A stretch of DNA of 64,000 bases from Nymphaea colorata (lineage: Eukaryota > Streptophyta > Magnoliopsida > Nymphaeales > Nymphaeaceae), in NCBI RefSeq assembly GCF_008831285.2, contig NC_045140.1, positions 19,342,370-19,406,369 on the forward strand. The letters run 5' to 3'. Made by a program: the position numbers and the translations under genes. This document shows, piece after piece, positions 1 through 13,750 of this stretch (position 1 is the first letter of the stretch; the number at the start of each line of letters is the position of its first letter). Under the pieces are notes generated by a model. The model saw only the letters and a program-made list of their open reading frames with translations, was not told where the DNA came from and made no database searches.

Positions 1-1050
1 TACTAGATTTCCATATGGGAATGTCGAACAACATGGATGTTCAGACTTATTGATCCACCTGACCTGACAACGGTGGCACATATAATTTCAAGATCAATAC
101 TCCTCAATACCATTAGTATAACATCCGAAGACATAGTTATACCACCAACCTTACCAGCGATGCTACCCATATTTTGGTAGAGGAAGAGAGTGACAGAGAG
201 AAAGTCCGGAAGCATCTGCATCAGGTTCTTGTTTCCATGGACCCTCAAACCCTGCAGGATTGGTTGAGGATGCTAAACCAGATTTCGACATGGCTACTCG
301 GCCTGAGGGAATCTCAGAAACCAAAAAATAGAGTGGCTGTGAATATGACGAGAACGGAAACCCTAACTGATTCAGTAATTATTTAGTGAGAATAATCCTC
401 ATATGACATTTCATATGACATTTCATAGTCGGCATGGGAGAGGAACTCCATTGGACAGAAGTAATCTCATGTTTCGTAGTATAGCTGACCACTTTGGACA
501 AAGCAGAACATGATACTATCAACCATAACCTAATTGGATTAAGATACAGTGATCAACAATTTATGGATTTTAGAGTTCAGGGCTTATATCTTGTAGGTGA
601 TCGACAGCTCTCAAATCATCTCAACAATCAGATGAGGTTTTTACAAGCCTGTATTTATGTGTACCTGATTTCTGCGGTGAAATCAGACCAGTATGAACAA
701 CCAATGGAAGCTTTATATACAGTATTTTTGTACACAGGATGGATTTGGAAAACTATATGCTACACTACAATCATGAGCTATAACTTCTACAGGAGAAACA
801 CAACAAGAAGCATTCAAGTCGGTAATTTCACATCAACCAAGAAGCAAAAAGAAACATTCCACGAGCATATCCGACACATCCGCACCAATCCACCTACACG
901 TTGAACTTTCACATGGAACCTGTTCTCACGGGCTGGCTTGTTATCCAGGAGGCACCAAGAGCTTTCAACGGAGAAAACTTAGCGAGGAGCCAACAGAAAC
1001 CATCAACACTAACAGGTGTGACCACAAAATGTTCCATCACTTCAAGAACT
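1..1050. other. 3' flank of the NLP gene, no firm gene
   Basis: No recognisable gene lies here. On the plus strand the reading frame starting at base 7 stays open to about base 176 and includes LIDPPDLTTVAHIIS; a second frame is open from 174 to 386. I do not recognise either, and neither has a clear start and splice context. The stretch nearest 1050 is probably the 3' untranslated region of the minus-strand NLP gene, whose stop codon is at 1051-1053. The rest could be intergenic or the edge of an unseen neighbour. Confidence 0.4.
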
Positions 1051-4000
1051 TTAGCCCGACAAATTGCTAGTACTACCAGAGCTGTTCAAAGATGAATCAC
1101 GAACCAAAAGCTTAAGACTGCTAGCTCCAATTGAGTCCATGATGTCAATACACTCCCGCAGATCATCATCATTCACCAGCATCACCCACTCATCTTCATC
1201 ATCCAGATATTTCAGTTGAAATGTTCCAAAAGCCAGATTGAACCGCCCACCAACTTCCTCAAGCAACCGTGCACATCCTAGACAAAGTGCAAACTTAAAC
1301 CTCACTGTGTCTCCTCTATATGTAGCTTTCACTGTAATTCTGGTATCACCACTATTCATGCTCTTCTTATTCCCGTTGGAACCGCCGTGTGGGACTAAAG
1401 TTGGAGAACTTGGTTCACTGCTATTCATCAGTGAACCAGATGAGTCTGTGGTGCTTGATGAGGTAAGATGCTCCTGTTCTACGCTATCCAAAGCAGACAC
1501 CTCTTTTTGTTGTGCACCCATGGACTTGGGGCTCCTAGATGTAACATGGTGGTCAGAACTGTCAAGATTTGTGATATGCCTATTATAGCTTCCTTCATTG
1601 CATTCCTCTTTTAAGAGGTACGGTCCAGCCAGCCTTTCAGCTACCATGACCTCTGGCTTACACTCACGATGAGGCACTGGCAGTGTACACCCAAAACCAG
1701 CAGCAACAGGATCATCATCAATATCAGCAGTGGTAGTCTTACCTTGTTCGGCATCACATTCTGACATACAAGGAAATCTTGCAGATGAATCCAGCGGACA
1801 CCCACTTGCCTGTAATCTATGTATCCCTGGCTTCTCTTCAACCTGTTGGCCTGCATTTGCAGGGCTAGAATGTCTCTGTATGTCTTGCTTAGTTGCTAAC
1901 TCTGATTTCAGAAATGAAGAGCTTATCTGATCAGTGCTAGAGCAGTTAGGCTCATTGGTTTGTGTTTCTCGAGGGCCAGAAACAGATGCAAACAAACCTC
2001 CACTGATGGCATCAAACCTCAGGGCCCCTTCTGCTCCCTTTACTGAGTCAAGGACAAGCTGGAGCTTCTTCAGTGACCTATTAACTTTGTTTATTTTGCG
2101 GGATGGCCATCTTGAGATTCCATGCTGTCTGCAAATTCTTTTTAACGTTGTCGGACAAACTGCAATCATGAAAGCCCAAAAATTAAAACACATAATTAAG
2201 TTTTTCCTGATTTACTAGGCAAATGAATCAGGATATCATTGAAACAATTGGGTCAAGCAGTGCAATAAAATTTACTTAATTGCATTTTACTCCTACATGG
2301 ATCTCGTATTCTAAAATTGATCCAGGTACTTTAACATCTACCCTCAAATATTGCTTTCACAAGCAAACATACAAAATAAAGTCTGCTTCGAAGAAGAGAA
2401 AATTTTGCGCTGGTTTCAAGGGCATATATTTCGACACCAGGGTGCATTAAAGGACATGAATAGTGAGAAAGCCAGCACAACAAAGGATCGGTGCATAAGG
2501 TACTTCAGCATTATTCCTAGTTCACACTTTATTATAAGGATCCAGTGTGCACAGGTCAATGGAAAAAACAGAAAAGGACCCTACAAATGATAGTCACACA
2601 TGCATATCAAAAAATTCCAGCCAGTGTAATTTGATAGTTTTACACAAACACAAACCTGCTTCTCTGTTCATGTCAGTAGTCTCTCAAAGTTGTAAAAAAT
2701 TCCTGCTGACTTGTACTGTGGTCTTATAAATGCTTTAATGTATATATCTGTGAGTTACAGTTGGGTAATAGCATAGCATTTCATACGTCCATATCTTTTG
2801 TCAATTACATGATTCATTACCTTTTTATTGTGTAATTGCATTGTATCAATTTTCCTACTTGAGAAAAATGACTTGTATCTGCCGTCGACCAGCTAATTTT
2901 CTAATTTTTGTTCATATCATTGTTGCCAACAGGGCTCAGTTAGTTGATAAAAGAGCCCCTAATATGACCTCAAATGAACAATCAATTAATAAGTAATGTT
3001 TGTTTGATATTTAACTTCTTTCAGTGTGATTCATCAATCTGCACATAGAATGCAGAATAATTTGAATGAGTTCTAAAATGAATCCATGCCATTGAGACAT
3101 CATTGTACTTTCTCCTTCGGCTGTATGCCTGCTAAGGAAAAAGTTTTGCCAACAGTACCGGACTCTTAAAGTGCATTAACCAAAAAATAACTGAAGAAAC
3201 TTTCAGACACATTTTTCATGCTTTAGTTGTCCACGACAAAATATTCACCGATTTTTCCAACATTCTCTTTTACCTATTTTTGGAAGATGAGAATAAATTT
3301 CCTTTACTTTTTGTCGGGTTGTATAGAACTCAGAAAAATAGATTCTGATTGTATACTTTCTACATTCAGCATGTTCATACCATTTGTTAATCATCCATGC
3401 CTCTCACACTTTTCAGCTAAATATCTACCAAATCATTCTGAGGTGCACGTGAAAAAACCAACCTGATCATAAACCTGCATTTAAAATTTTAAAGAAACTC
3501 AAATTTAACTAATCAGTGGTGGAACGTCCAGTTTAACATTTGGTTAGTTTCATTTCCTCATAATATTTGCAACATGATCCATATAACTCATAATTATCCC
3601 TCCCAAATGTTTTTGTCAAAATTCTCTGTATCATATTATTGCCAGATTTTTTTGAAAAAATCAGCAATTTTTGACAAATATCAATTGCCAGTTGAGAAAT
3701 CATGAAGTTACTGCTTTCTCAGATAATTCTCGCTGCATAATAAGTTCTAAAACAAGAATCAACAGGATATATTTGGCTGTAGGTCAGCAGCTCTTGTCTG
3801 CCTACCATTATTCCGGACATCATCATGCTGCAAGATACACGCTTTGTGCAGCAATAAATGGAAATCATTACTTGGAGAAGCTATAAAGCCACAATTAATG
3901 AAAAAAAAAACCATGGACTTGGCCACAGGAGCATATAAACTAAACCATCCTTATCACAAAAGCCAGAACACAAACACCTACTTCATGAATCTGGTGATGC

Positions 4001-7000
4001 TTAGAGAGACAGACATACAAATTTCTTCACACAGAAAAAATGAAACAGAGTTTCCATTACAGGTGTCTACTTGTCAATTATGGAAAATTTAGAAAAGTCC
4101 ACCAACTCCTTTCCATGTACTTGCTTCAGTAAATGTGGTGACCTTGTTGATCAAATAGAACCAACATGTTCACCAAAGTATCAGTGACGTTGTCAAAATG
4201 TCACATTAAAATATCACCAAGAAAAAATAAAATGAGGAAAAAAGGAATTAATGAAGTTTTGAAAATATAGCCATTCCATTTTTTTTTAGAATATACTTCT
4301 AACTTTTTTGTTTCTTTTACATTCTAACACTTTAAACTTTGATTAATGTTTGTGTAAGAAAATTTGTAGAAAACTATAATTTCATAATTTTTCTATTACT
4401 TTTTGTATGTTTTCCAGTTTTTTTATTTCCAAGATTTCACCAAGAAAAACAAACCTTCCAACTAATCCCCAAAATAGACTTCGTCAATAAGAACCTGCAA
4501 GCTACATTGATTAGCCATCAAGTGGATCTGATTCTTTCAATTTGAGGAACTCACTCTACATGAATCTTAAGAAATGATCAATAAATTTCACATCACACAA
4601 TGTGTTCCATAACTCATCCATTTTTTTGCAAGAAATTTATCAAGACTATAAGTTCTATGAAGAAACGGTATTTTATGTCATTGAAATTGACAATTTTAGG
4701 TTCCCATGTTTCTTTCTTTGACATTGCAGTTAGCTCCCTTTTGCAATTCTTCTCCTTTCCGTTCATCTATTTTACTTTATCCTACTAATTGGTCTTCTCA
4801 AAGTGGGGGAGGCTAGCTCATACAGGGAATCGGCATGAGAAAACAAGGAGAGACAAGATAAGCTTGTGCTTCTCTGTTTAAACAATATGGTGTCCTAACA
4901 GCAATTACAAAAGCTCAAGATATTTCCAAAAGCTGAATAAGATTCAGAGCTCAAAAGTGACTATCCAATGGGAGAGCTCAAGCATGAGATCGCCTTGAGA
5001 CCTTTAAACCAAAGAAGTTTGAGAGAGCTCAGTAATCCAGGACCACCACTTTGGCAACAAATAAGTAAAGCTATACCCACTCGGCTTGCTTATATGAAGA
5101 AACAAAAGATACAATGCTAACTCTACCATTATAACAGAAGCATTTTAAAGTATAAACCTGATTCCTAGAACTTGGAAGTGCTATCAGTCTAGCATTCTGA
5201 TTTCCAAACATAAAGCCCACCCACAACATGGGAGTTTTGATTCCTATGTCATCTTATTCTGAATTGGTGCAAGATATCATTTCTTAGATTTTCATCTCAC
5301 ATTATTTTAAATTGGTGTAAAATATCACTTCTTAGCTTATCATTTTCACTTTTTGAAAGATTTACTTGTTTACATCAATTACTCTATATGACCCAAGAGT
5401 TCACTTTTGACACAATTTCACATGTCTACCATTTTCAGCTTATTGATCCCCCAAAATCTTGAAACAGCTGCGTTATTTTTCCAATTCACATACTTCTTCC
5501 CATTCCTATACTCGTCTGGCAACTATAGTACATACTACATACCACCCTCAACATTACATGACATGGCTATAGCTGCAAATATAGGTAAACCACTGTTTTC
5601 GTGAATGTGTTCAATACATACAGAATAAAGCTGGTAGTAAAAATGGATGTGAAAAATAAACCATCCATTTAAAAAGGTAAACGATGCCCTCTTTAAATAT
5701 CAGGTTGGAGAAAAGATACATTTCAATAAAATCACAGCCTCCTATGCTACCATTTTGTCAAAATAACCTTACAATTGCCTCAATTTTGTTTTCCTCCGAG
5801 GCAAAAAGTGAGCATGCAACATCAAACAGATACAAAATTCATTGCGAATGGTAAGTGGTAAAAAAGTAGAACCATAGTTACAGATACCGCCAAGACAACT
5901 CTTTTGGGTTTTGATCAATGTTTTTTCTAAGAAATTAGTGGAAAACCAAGTCTTTGTACACTATTTTTTAATTCAAATATTTTTCCAAGAACAAAAAAAA
6001 ACCCTTCCTGTTTAATACCCGAGATAATAATTTGTCCAGCATAACATGATTATTTCTCAGCACAAGACACTTCTAGATGAAAGTAATCAGTACATTTGTA
6101 CTCCAAAAATTAGACAAAGTATGGAGGACAACAGGCAGAATACAGCACATCAGAATAGATAAACCAACTTAAAAGTAAGCTAATCTATTGACAGGGACTT
6201 ACCACCAAGACTTCTAGCAGCATCCTTAAGACTACCAGCAAAGTACTGTTGAAGAAGGCTCAAACTTATACTTTTCTCCACTGAATTGCGCTTTCGGTCC
6301 CATTGCTTTCTATGGTCAAGCATAACCTGAAATGCAATCATCATATCCATTTTACCACTTACTCTAAAGGGACAACCAAAGCAACAACCCACAGCTCAAA
6401 GTTCAACTGTCAGTATAAACTGCAAATGCCAAAATGCATGAGCAATTTAGGAATTAGTGAAACAAAACATATCCATGTGCCCTCGTAACGAGGCTCAAAT
6501 AGATTGTACAAGCAAACTGGAGACAACACACAAACTGTGGCAACAGAAAGCTTGGTATTGTCGACTAATTTGGCAATTTCAACAAACTTTCCAAGACAGT
6601 ACCTCCTTGTTAGCACCCCAATACTTGAACAGGTAGTAGCACAGATAACCGACTTAGTATGGGTCCCAATAAAGGATCTGGATCTTCTCTAACCTGATCC
6701 GAATATCCAAACAAACGTTTGGCTTTTATCAAGATTGCAGGAAAAATATCTGATTTAAAAAAAACCACTGTTTTTCTTTGACATGTCGGCATTAGCAGCA
6801 GAGTGTGTGTGAGTCTGTATGCATATGCGTTCGGATCTAGCTCTTTTAATGTGTATCTATTTTTCTCACCTCAAACAAAAGAAAATGTTTCCCCAAAGGT
6901 TTTTTTTTTTTTTTTTTTTTTTTTGCAAAGTTTCCTGCCATAAGGAAAGTGCAAGATAAGCAAGAGAAAAGGAAACATAGATGAAAGCAGGAAAAACACA

Positions 7001-9335
7001 TACCCATTTTTCTGTCCTATCTTACACAAAAACATATTACTCCATGCAAATAATCAGAAAAGAAACACACCACAAGGGAAGCCCAAGAAAACCAAGAAAA
7101 AAACATGTTATATATGCAGGCAGGACAAATCATCAAGGAAATACACATAAACCTGCTGTAGGGAAGTAAATTAGCTACTCAGCTAAAGATAGACCATATA
7201 CCTGTTCGGGATCAATGTGTGCTTCTGTGTGCTCCTTTATAGGACCTGCAATTTGGACATTTTTCTCATCATTCAAGTACTGATCATTGTCCTTAGTTGG
7301 CCGAGGCAGCTTGCAAGGTATACCTACTGAAGAATAAACCTTTTCTTTATTTGCCTGAAGGTTTCCTAGTGCACATCCATCATCCAGTAACTCAGAATCA
7401 TTGATTGTTCTTAAGCTTCTAGAAAGATGCTGCATGGTAGTTGAGAGACTATCCAGTAAACGTTGTTGCTCAATGCCTGTTCTGCAGTTAACTGGAAGGA
7501 ACAGTTCTAAGATATAATCATAGTTGCCAGTGTGAGTACTCCTTATCCTAATCGCCACAGCAGCATTCAGACCAAAACGACGAGCATGGTGTACAATTGG
7601 GAAATCTTTGATACTAAAAAGCTTCACATCTCTAGAGAAAACGGGATAATTTGACTGAAGTGCCTTCCCAACAATGCCTTGACCTTTCTCTAGGTAACAC
7701 TTCAAACATGATTGATGGAACCCTTCCATCATACCATCATTCACATAGCAAGCAGATTCCTGGATTCCTAACAAAGTTCTCTTTGCCATGGCAGCATCTT
7801 TCATGGTGTGATAATCACCAGTAGTTACATCTGTTCGACCAATTGGTGTCCATGTCTGGGCCAAGGGTAAATTATGTGCATGACAAATGGCTCTCAGTAT
7901 GTCAGCTATCTCCCTCAAAGCAGCTACATGGCCCGCCGTGTGATTCTGAATGAAGTGGGAAAAACCGAAAAAGTATGTCAACTAGTTTTTGTGGAGTATA
8001 TTTTTCCATTTGAATCATTGAAAAAACATAAAACCAGGCACAGCCCTGAAGTACCTGAAGATGCCGCTTGTCTTCCCAGCTTCCTAAGTTGACAGCCTAA
8101 ATATGGAAACAACCTACTGTCAAGCACTTAATCAATCGAAATGGTCTTTTTTACATAAAGAAGCTACGTTTGGGAAAGGGAAACCACAAACTGGAACTTA
8201 CCTTCAAAGCATGGCAAGCACTTTCTATGTCAGGACCAAAATCAGATCTTTCTTTTGTCGTCACAAGCTCCAGCACAGCAGAACAAGACTGTTTATGCGG
8301 CTCAAAAACTGGCAAAGCAAGAGAACCATGGACATCATGTTCAAAAGCATGATTCACTCTCAAATACTCATCTTGATGGTAATATCTAACACTTGAAGTC
8401 CATTCAGGCGCTTGAGAAATAAAAACGCGCCCAGGAAGCCCTGGATATAAACCAGGCGCTTCTCTGGCCGAGAAAGTAAACTTTCTTGAAATGTCACGGT
8501 ACCCAGCAAGGTTCCGATCCAGTAAACAAGGTTGATCAGATGTACTCAGGACATATCTGCCACCCACTTTCATGGGTACCCAAACCTGCATGAGAATGCC
8601 CGTCCCAGCTCTGTCCATGATCAGTGAAATTGCCTTGAGCATTCTCTCAGAAAATGACAATCCAAGCGATCTAGAAACCCTTTCATTCCCTTTGTCACTT
8701 GAACAATCAACCACGTCATCTTGGCCGGTTTTCTCTATCCCACTGTGTGATGTTGAACCCATGTATCTGCCCAAATTTCCTTCTTGAAGTGCCCAAGGTC
8801 CTGGGCTCAGGCCTACTTTCTTTGACAGTTGCTGATATGAAGAAGTTGCACCTTGAGGCCATCGGGAAGTGATTTTATTTGCATGGTACTGCTCAGGTTG
8901 AGAAGAACCATGGCGTAGACTTTCAAGTGCATTTTTCTCCTGAAAACTGCCCAGAGGAAGTCCATTAGAAGCCACGTCAAAAGAATCGGACGGACCGAGT
9001 GACTTGAGCATCATGGGAGAATTTGCACCATCTGAAGTAGGATTTCTATTACTGCAGTTTAGAGAAGAGCCTGCCATGCTGAAAGGACCATATTCCACAT
9101 GCGGCAGTACGTCATGGTGAGCAGCAAAGCTGTTCGATGGTGAAACGGGATTCAGACCGAACAATGCAGAAGCTGGGTCCGTGGTTAAAATATTGCAGGA
9201 TTCGAGATAGCTATCGAAATCCATGAGTTCAGGAGAATTAAAACAATAATCAGAGCTCGTGCTTGCAGTACCTCCTTCTGATGAAGGCCAAGAACCATCT
9301 CCCCTTTGGCGACGGTTGGTGTAGGGATTTTCCAT
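1051..9335 (-). CDS. NLP: NIN-like protein (NLP8/NLP9-type) RWP-RK transcription factor
   Basis: Nuclear transcription factor of the NLP family, which activates nitrate-responsive genes through nitrate-responsive cis-elements. I read five coding exons on the minus strand: 9335-8202, 8096-8055, 7945-7202, 6326-6203 and 2159-1051. All introns are GT-AG and phases match, giving about 1050 residues. The start MENPYTNRR and the following acidic, Ser-rich stretch resemble NLP8/9 proteins. A GAF-like region covers roughly residues 240-600 (for example [16 protein letters not shown] and [16 protein letters not shown]). The RWP-RK domain spans about 659-715, with the signature RWPSRK at 698-703. A PB1 domain occupies about 956-1036, with the basic Lys of ITVKATY and the acidic DDEDEW...NDDDLRE cluster, so it looks able to form both faces of a PB1 contact. 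Nothing is broken. NLP8/9 are known from Arabidopsis nitrate-promoted germination; that role here is inference. Confidence 0.93.
2160..6202 (-). other. 4.0-kb intron within the NLP RWP-RK domain
   Basis: This intron interrupts the codon for the Val that joins ARSLG to [13 protein letters not shown]. The donor is GTAAGT (minus strand, at 6202-6197) and the acceptor is ATTGCAG just before base 2159. It is AT-rich. I see no transposon protein, RNA gene or long open frame inside; the short open frames are shadow frames. Confidence 0.8.
6901..6924. repeat. T24 homopolymer
   Basis: An uninterrupted run of T on the plus strand (A on the transcribed sense of the NLP gene) lies in the intron between the exons ending at 7202 and starting at 6326. 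It may mark the tail of an old retroposed sequence, but I see no flanking duplication. Confidence 0.8.
8055..8096 (-). other. NLP: 42-nt microexon of the NLP gene
   Basis: Between the large first exon (ends 8202) and the exon starting at 7945 lies a 42-nt segment flanked by AG upstream and GT downstream on the minus strand. It encodes [14 protein letters not shown] in phase. It completes the family motif that follows HALK (HALK-AVNL...), which the flanking exons lack. The introns on either side are about 105 and 109 nt. Gene finders easily miss an exon this short. Confidence 0.85.
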
Positions 9336-10400
9336 ACTTTAAAGGAAGAAAATCCTAAGGTCCAAATCTTTTCACCAAAAAGCTTTTTCCTGGTCTGATC
9401 CCCTTGACATTTTTGCACGCTTCCAAAGGGTCCAGAGATGCACCAATATGTCCACAATTCAAAATTCCCAGCAATTTGAAACAGCCTCGATTCCAGCCAA
9501 ACTCCTTCCTTTCTCTATCTTGGTATACAACTACCGTATTTCTATAGCCAAAACGATGATACATAAAAATCAAGTACCAATCACAATGACAAGTTCCGAA
9601 AAGATAAAACTTGCATCATAAATCGGCAGGGAAAGAACAGCATAAGATTTTTGGAATTGAATACTTGATTGTTTCAGCTGACAACTGTGAACCAGTTTAC
9701 AGGAAAAATATGAGATCGAAACCTGAACTACAAACATAAAAAAAGCTAACACTCTTTTGTTCAAATCACTGACAGTCTCGTAGCCCTAGCTAACGGTTGG
9801 TCAGTTAAAATTTGGTTCCTCACCAAGCCAGCGTAAAATTGAAGTGACGAAGACCGCCCCTTCTCCCTCCCGACCCCGTCACCCCCCTCCCAGGAAGGTC
9901 AACGGTACTCCGACGAACAAAAATCGGCGGAAAAGAAAGAAAACCCAGAAAATAAACTTAAATTTTCTCTTCGTTTCACTACAAACTAACAGAACGAACA
10001 GAGAGGGGGGGGAAAAATCCTAATCTGCTAGAATAGAAAATCTATCAAACGAGTGCTTCAAGAGAGAGTGAAAAAAGAGGGGGAGGCGTCGAATCCACCA
10101 AACACACGCAGGGAGGCAATCCTTCCCCCTCACCTGGTAATCTCTCCCGAGGGATCAGAACTCCAGAGAATCAATCTCTCTCTCTTCTTGTCTCTCCCCC
10201 ACTCCAATTTTTTAATTTTCTTTGCTTCCCCCAAGTCCCACCTTGTTGCGGAAGGGCGGCGGGAACAGACGAAACCGTACTACTATTACGGAAGCAGGTG
10301 GGAAGAAACAGAGGCAGGGAAGGGAAAAATCTCAGAGAACCCCCTGGAAGGTCTCCCCCTCCAAAGCGGTAAGTAATTAAAGGCGGCCGGCTTAGTTCAC
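9336..10400 (-). promoter_or_regulatory. NLP leader and promoter region
   Basis: This GC- and purine/pyrimidine-rich stretch lies upstream of the NLP start codon at 9335. On the minus strand a plausible donor (CCAG|GTGAGG, near 10130) and acceptor (TTTTTTTATGTTTGTAG, near 9728) suggest a spliced 5' leader, common in this family. Poly-pyrimidine blocks (minus-strand C/T runs near 9850-9900 and 10180-10210) are typical of plant core promoters and leaders. Open frames here differ in frame and show no family resemblance. Transcript data would be needed to place the start of transcription. Confidence 0.5.
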
Positions 10401-13400
10401 ATGACAACAAAAGGAAGTAACAGTAAAAAAGGTGAAAGGTGGGCGAGTTGGGAACGACATGGATCTGCAGTTGAACCATCAAAATCCAACGCGCTTGGAA
10501 GGAAGCCCCGAAACAGTGACGACGCCACTTGCTTTCCCAGGTGACGATTTTGTTGTACGACGAACTTTTCAAGAATCTTTCGCCTTGGAAATTTCAAAAA
10601 GCAAAAATGATGAAGACTTTTATTTTTATTATTACATGAATCCATCTAAATCTTTGAAACATTTAAATACTGCATTAGCGTTTTTGTTGCAAACAACTAT
10701 TGTTTGTTAATCCCGATGATCTTAGATCTCCAAATCTTAAGTCTGACACCCTAACAAGTCTTTTGACAGTAGCAACAAGACGTGAATCTGCTTCAAAAAT
10801 TAAAGTAAATTCATGCAGTCGACAACTGTTTTAAAGTCTATCTTAATCTATCTTAAGTTTGATTCATGAAACATCACATACCAAAACTCTTTAAACTCGG
10901 ACGTATGCTTTTACAAATGTAACATTAAGAAAATCTTATTTGTTTATATGATAAATCTCACATAGAGTGGATTTGAGATCAATTTCTGATTAGTATAAGT
11001 GTTGATCTAAGATTCGGGCTATTAGAGACAGTGGATCTCATCGTATCGACGGCTATCAAACACCACCTATGTTTTATAAACCACAAGTTTTGTTGTGGAT
11101 CTGTTGCCACATAAACAATAACATGTTAGTAGTTCAAATGCATGCATCTAAAACGAGTGGTAATGAAATGCCCGTTAAGCTAAAAGATAGTGGCATGGAA
11201 AAGCTCCAATTTGAGAGAGACAACATTAAATGATTGTGACATAGAAAAAGCTCAAGTTGGAGAGCGACAACCTTGAAACTTGATATAAGCGATTCAACTC
11301 GACACTTTTCATGGTCTTCTTTTGCCCCGTAGCTGTAACATATGATGGAGATTGAGATACTTTTAGTAGAACTTGTAATCTTAGAATGTGCTTACATATT
11401 ATAGTTTTATCAACATGAGCTTCGATTTCAAGAAATTTGCCAAGTGACTGCCTTTTGCACTGATCACCAAAACTCAAGGCTCGGAATTTTTTTACAAGTG
11501 AAAGGATCTGACGATAGTTCTTCTAACTAAACCTCATAATGAGTTTAGTAACTTTAAAAAAAAAAAGTAAACTACTCCCAGAGATAGAAGGAATTTTCTT
11601 CCTGGACATATTTTTTTCACTGTTGAAAGTGCTTGCATTTTTTTAATTTATTGATTTTAACCCTTGTTAGAAACAAATGATATTTATCTTCCATGCACAA
11701 AAAAACATGGCACTAAAATACCTAAAACAAAAGTTCTAGAAAATCAAATGAATGAGGGTATATGGAAGGTGGAACAAAAATTACACCAAAAAAGTATTAA
11801 ATATGTGATGCCTGGGTATTTAGTTTCAAGTATTCAAATGTCACCTAATAAAACTTTTACATGGAAATTTTCCAAAAAGTATATTGGGATTTCCTATTTT
11901 TCATCCCCTTTTGCTCCTAGTTTGAGGAAGCACTTGGCAAGGGCCTTGACCATGGATCCCATGCAGTGCTTGCATGGGCTTTCATAAGAAAAAGCCTAAT
12001 TGTCATTTTAGCCGGCTTCTCACGGATAGACCTTGTCTACTTTCCTAAGGGGTTGACGCAATGGTCAAGGCAAGGGCCAGTAGGTGGCTGATTTCATTTT
12101 TGAATTCTTATGGCATCAATCCTCCGTACTACAAAAAAAAAAGACACCGACATGCAAGCTTTTAAGTATGACGGAGATGGCACTCCTAAACACTGAAAGC
12201 AAGCCCTATATGCTAAGAGGATAAAAGGTTAGGTGAAAGCTTCGGCCTTTTACCGGATAGTAGAAAACCGCACTCATCGAATAGACCCTGTCTTCCTCAG
12301 CCAAGCCTCGCCAAATCAATCGTTGCTTTGCTTTAACGCAGGGCGTGGGACATCCAAATAATGACTTTTGCTCCATTGGTCAAGGAAGAGGAAGCTTCCA
12401 TTAAGACGAGTATATATTGGCTGTTGAACGGGCCAGAGATGGGTCCATGACGATTGGCATCAAAGCCAAGAATTGGTCTCGTCAACTAAGTTGGTTAAGA
12501 GTTACTACAGTTTTAGAAGACATTGATTTGCGATAACATGGCCGACCAAACTCAAGATTACTATAAGTAGGTTGACTTATCTCATTTTGAATTTTATATT
12601 GTCATATGCATTTCTTATTGGTTTAAGCAGTAGTGAATTTAGAACCAAAACGACAAAATATTTAGGTACTTTCAAAAAATTAGAGCACTTTGAAAAAATT
12701 TGGGTTACATACAAACACACACATATATATATAACAAAAAATGAAATTTTAAACAAAAGAACAATATATGAAGTTCTCTTATAAAAAAACTAAGCCACCA
12801 GAAAAATTTGTCAGTCACCAGAAAATCCTGCTGGTTGGGTGAGGACTTGCATCAGTGCAGCGCTTCAATGACCCAACCTTTGGTCTTTCTAAGGAAAATC
12901 TGCAATCCTAGACATGCTATCACTACGTCTACATTATTTGATGAAGCTAGATTAATGCGAGAAGTTAAACAACCTCTGACGTTTGTTCATTTCCTTCTAT
13001 CTGCACTTAGTGATGATCATCCGATAGTATCAAAAGTTTATTTTCACTCTCATGCTGCAAGATTACCAACATCAAGGATTATCATAATTCTTGTGGTGGG
13101 GTGGAGGATGATGAACCATGAACTCAGCACCAACGTTAATGATCATGAAAGAAACAAATAGATAGATGGCAACTAGACTTTGGAAGATTTATGGCGAGGA
13201 TGAGATGCTGCCAGACAGCTAAATATTCAAAAACTATCTCTAAAAACACCATAAACCATTGTTAAAAGCACCACAAACCAGCGATAAACCATAAATCTTT
13301 ACTAATGCACTCGAGAGACTAATTTCTACCTCCTCTTCGGCCTATCCAGTAGCTCGGCCAAGCTGGACTTTGCTCGACACTCATGTGATATTAGTACCAC

Positions 13401-13540
13401 GCCATTGCACCTTGTTAACATTGTACTAATAAATAGTCTTTCTTGCTTTCTCTTGTCTGAAGATTTAGAGCTGCATCGGTACCCAACTGTGTGATCTTCA
13501 CATGCTTTAACTTAACTTATACGTAGAGACCCCTCTTTTC
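10401..13540. other. Gene-poor intergenic stretch with repeat remnants
   Basis: No gene is recognised. The segment around 10670-11080 resembles a decayed small transposon: its right side ends in GGCTATCAAACACCAC, close to the inverse of GTGTTTGGTAGCC at 38815. The open frames at 11664-11987 and 12808-13161 have no recognised domain and no splice partners. I treat them as chance frames. Confidence 0.4.
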
Positions 13541-13750
13541 CGGCAGAGGTAAAGCCAAAAATTTCCATGGGGCAATAAATATAATGTTGACAACTAAGTC
13601 CACATATATATTCATAGGGCAATGATTTTTTTTAAATTTTTATATAAAACAATTGAAATTTTCTAAAATTTACATGTAAAAATTTAAAAAAAAAAAATTG
13701 AGGGGAGGTCAGGACCCTGCAGGCCCCCCCTTTGGCTCTCCCCATGTAAC
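13541..13750. repeat. Dispersed repeat remnant, copy A
   Basis: A short A/T core followed by a G/C-rich end (TTGAGGGGAGGTCAGGACCC, then CCCCCCCTTTGGCTCTCCCC). The same layout recurs at about 15600-15900. This looks like a decayed terminal piece of a plant retroelement, but no coding part adjoins it. Confidence 0.45.

Noticed and set aside
1238..1588. Plus-strand open frame of 116 residues
   Set aside because: It is the antisense shadow of the last NLP exon, which has strong PB1 domain support.
10053..10710. Several overlapping open frames on both strands upstream of the NLP gene
   Set aside because: They overlap in conflicting frames in GC- and purine-rich leader DNA and show no domain.
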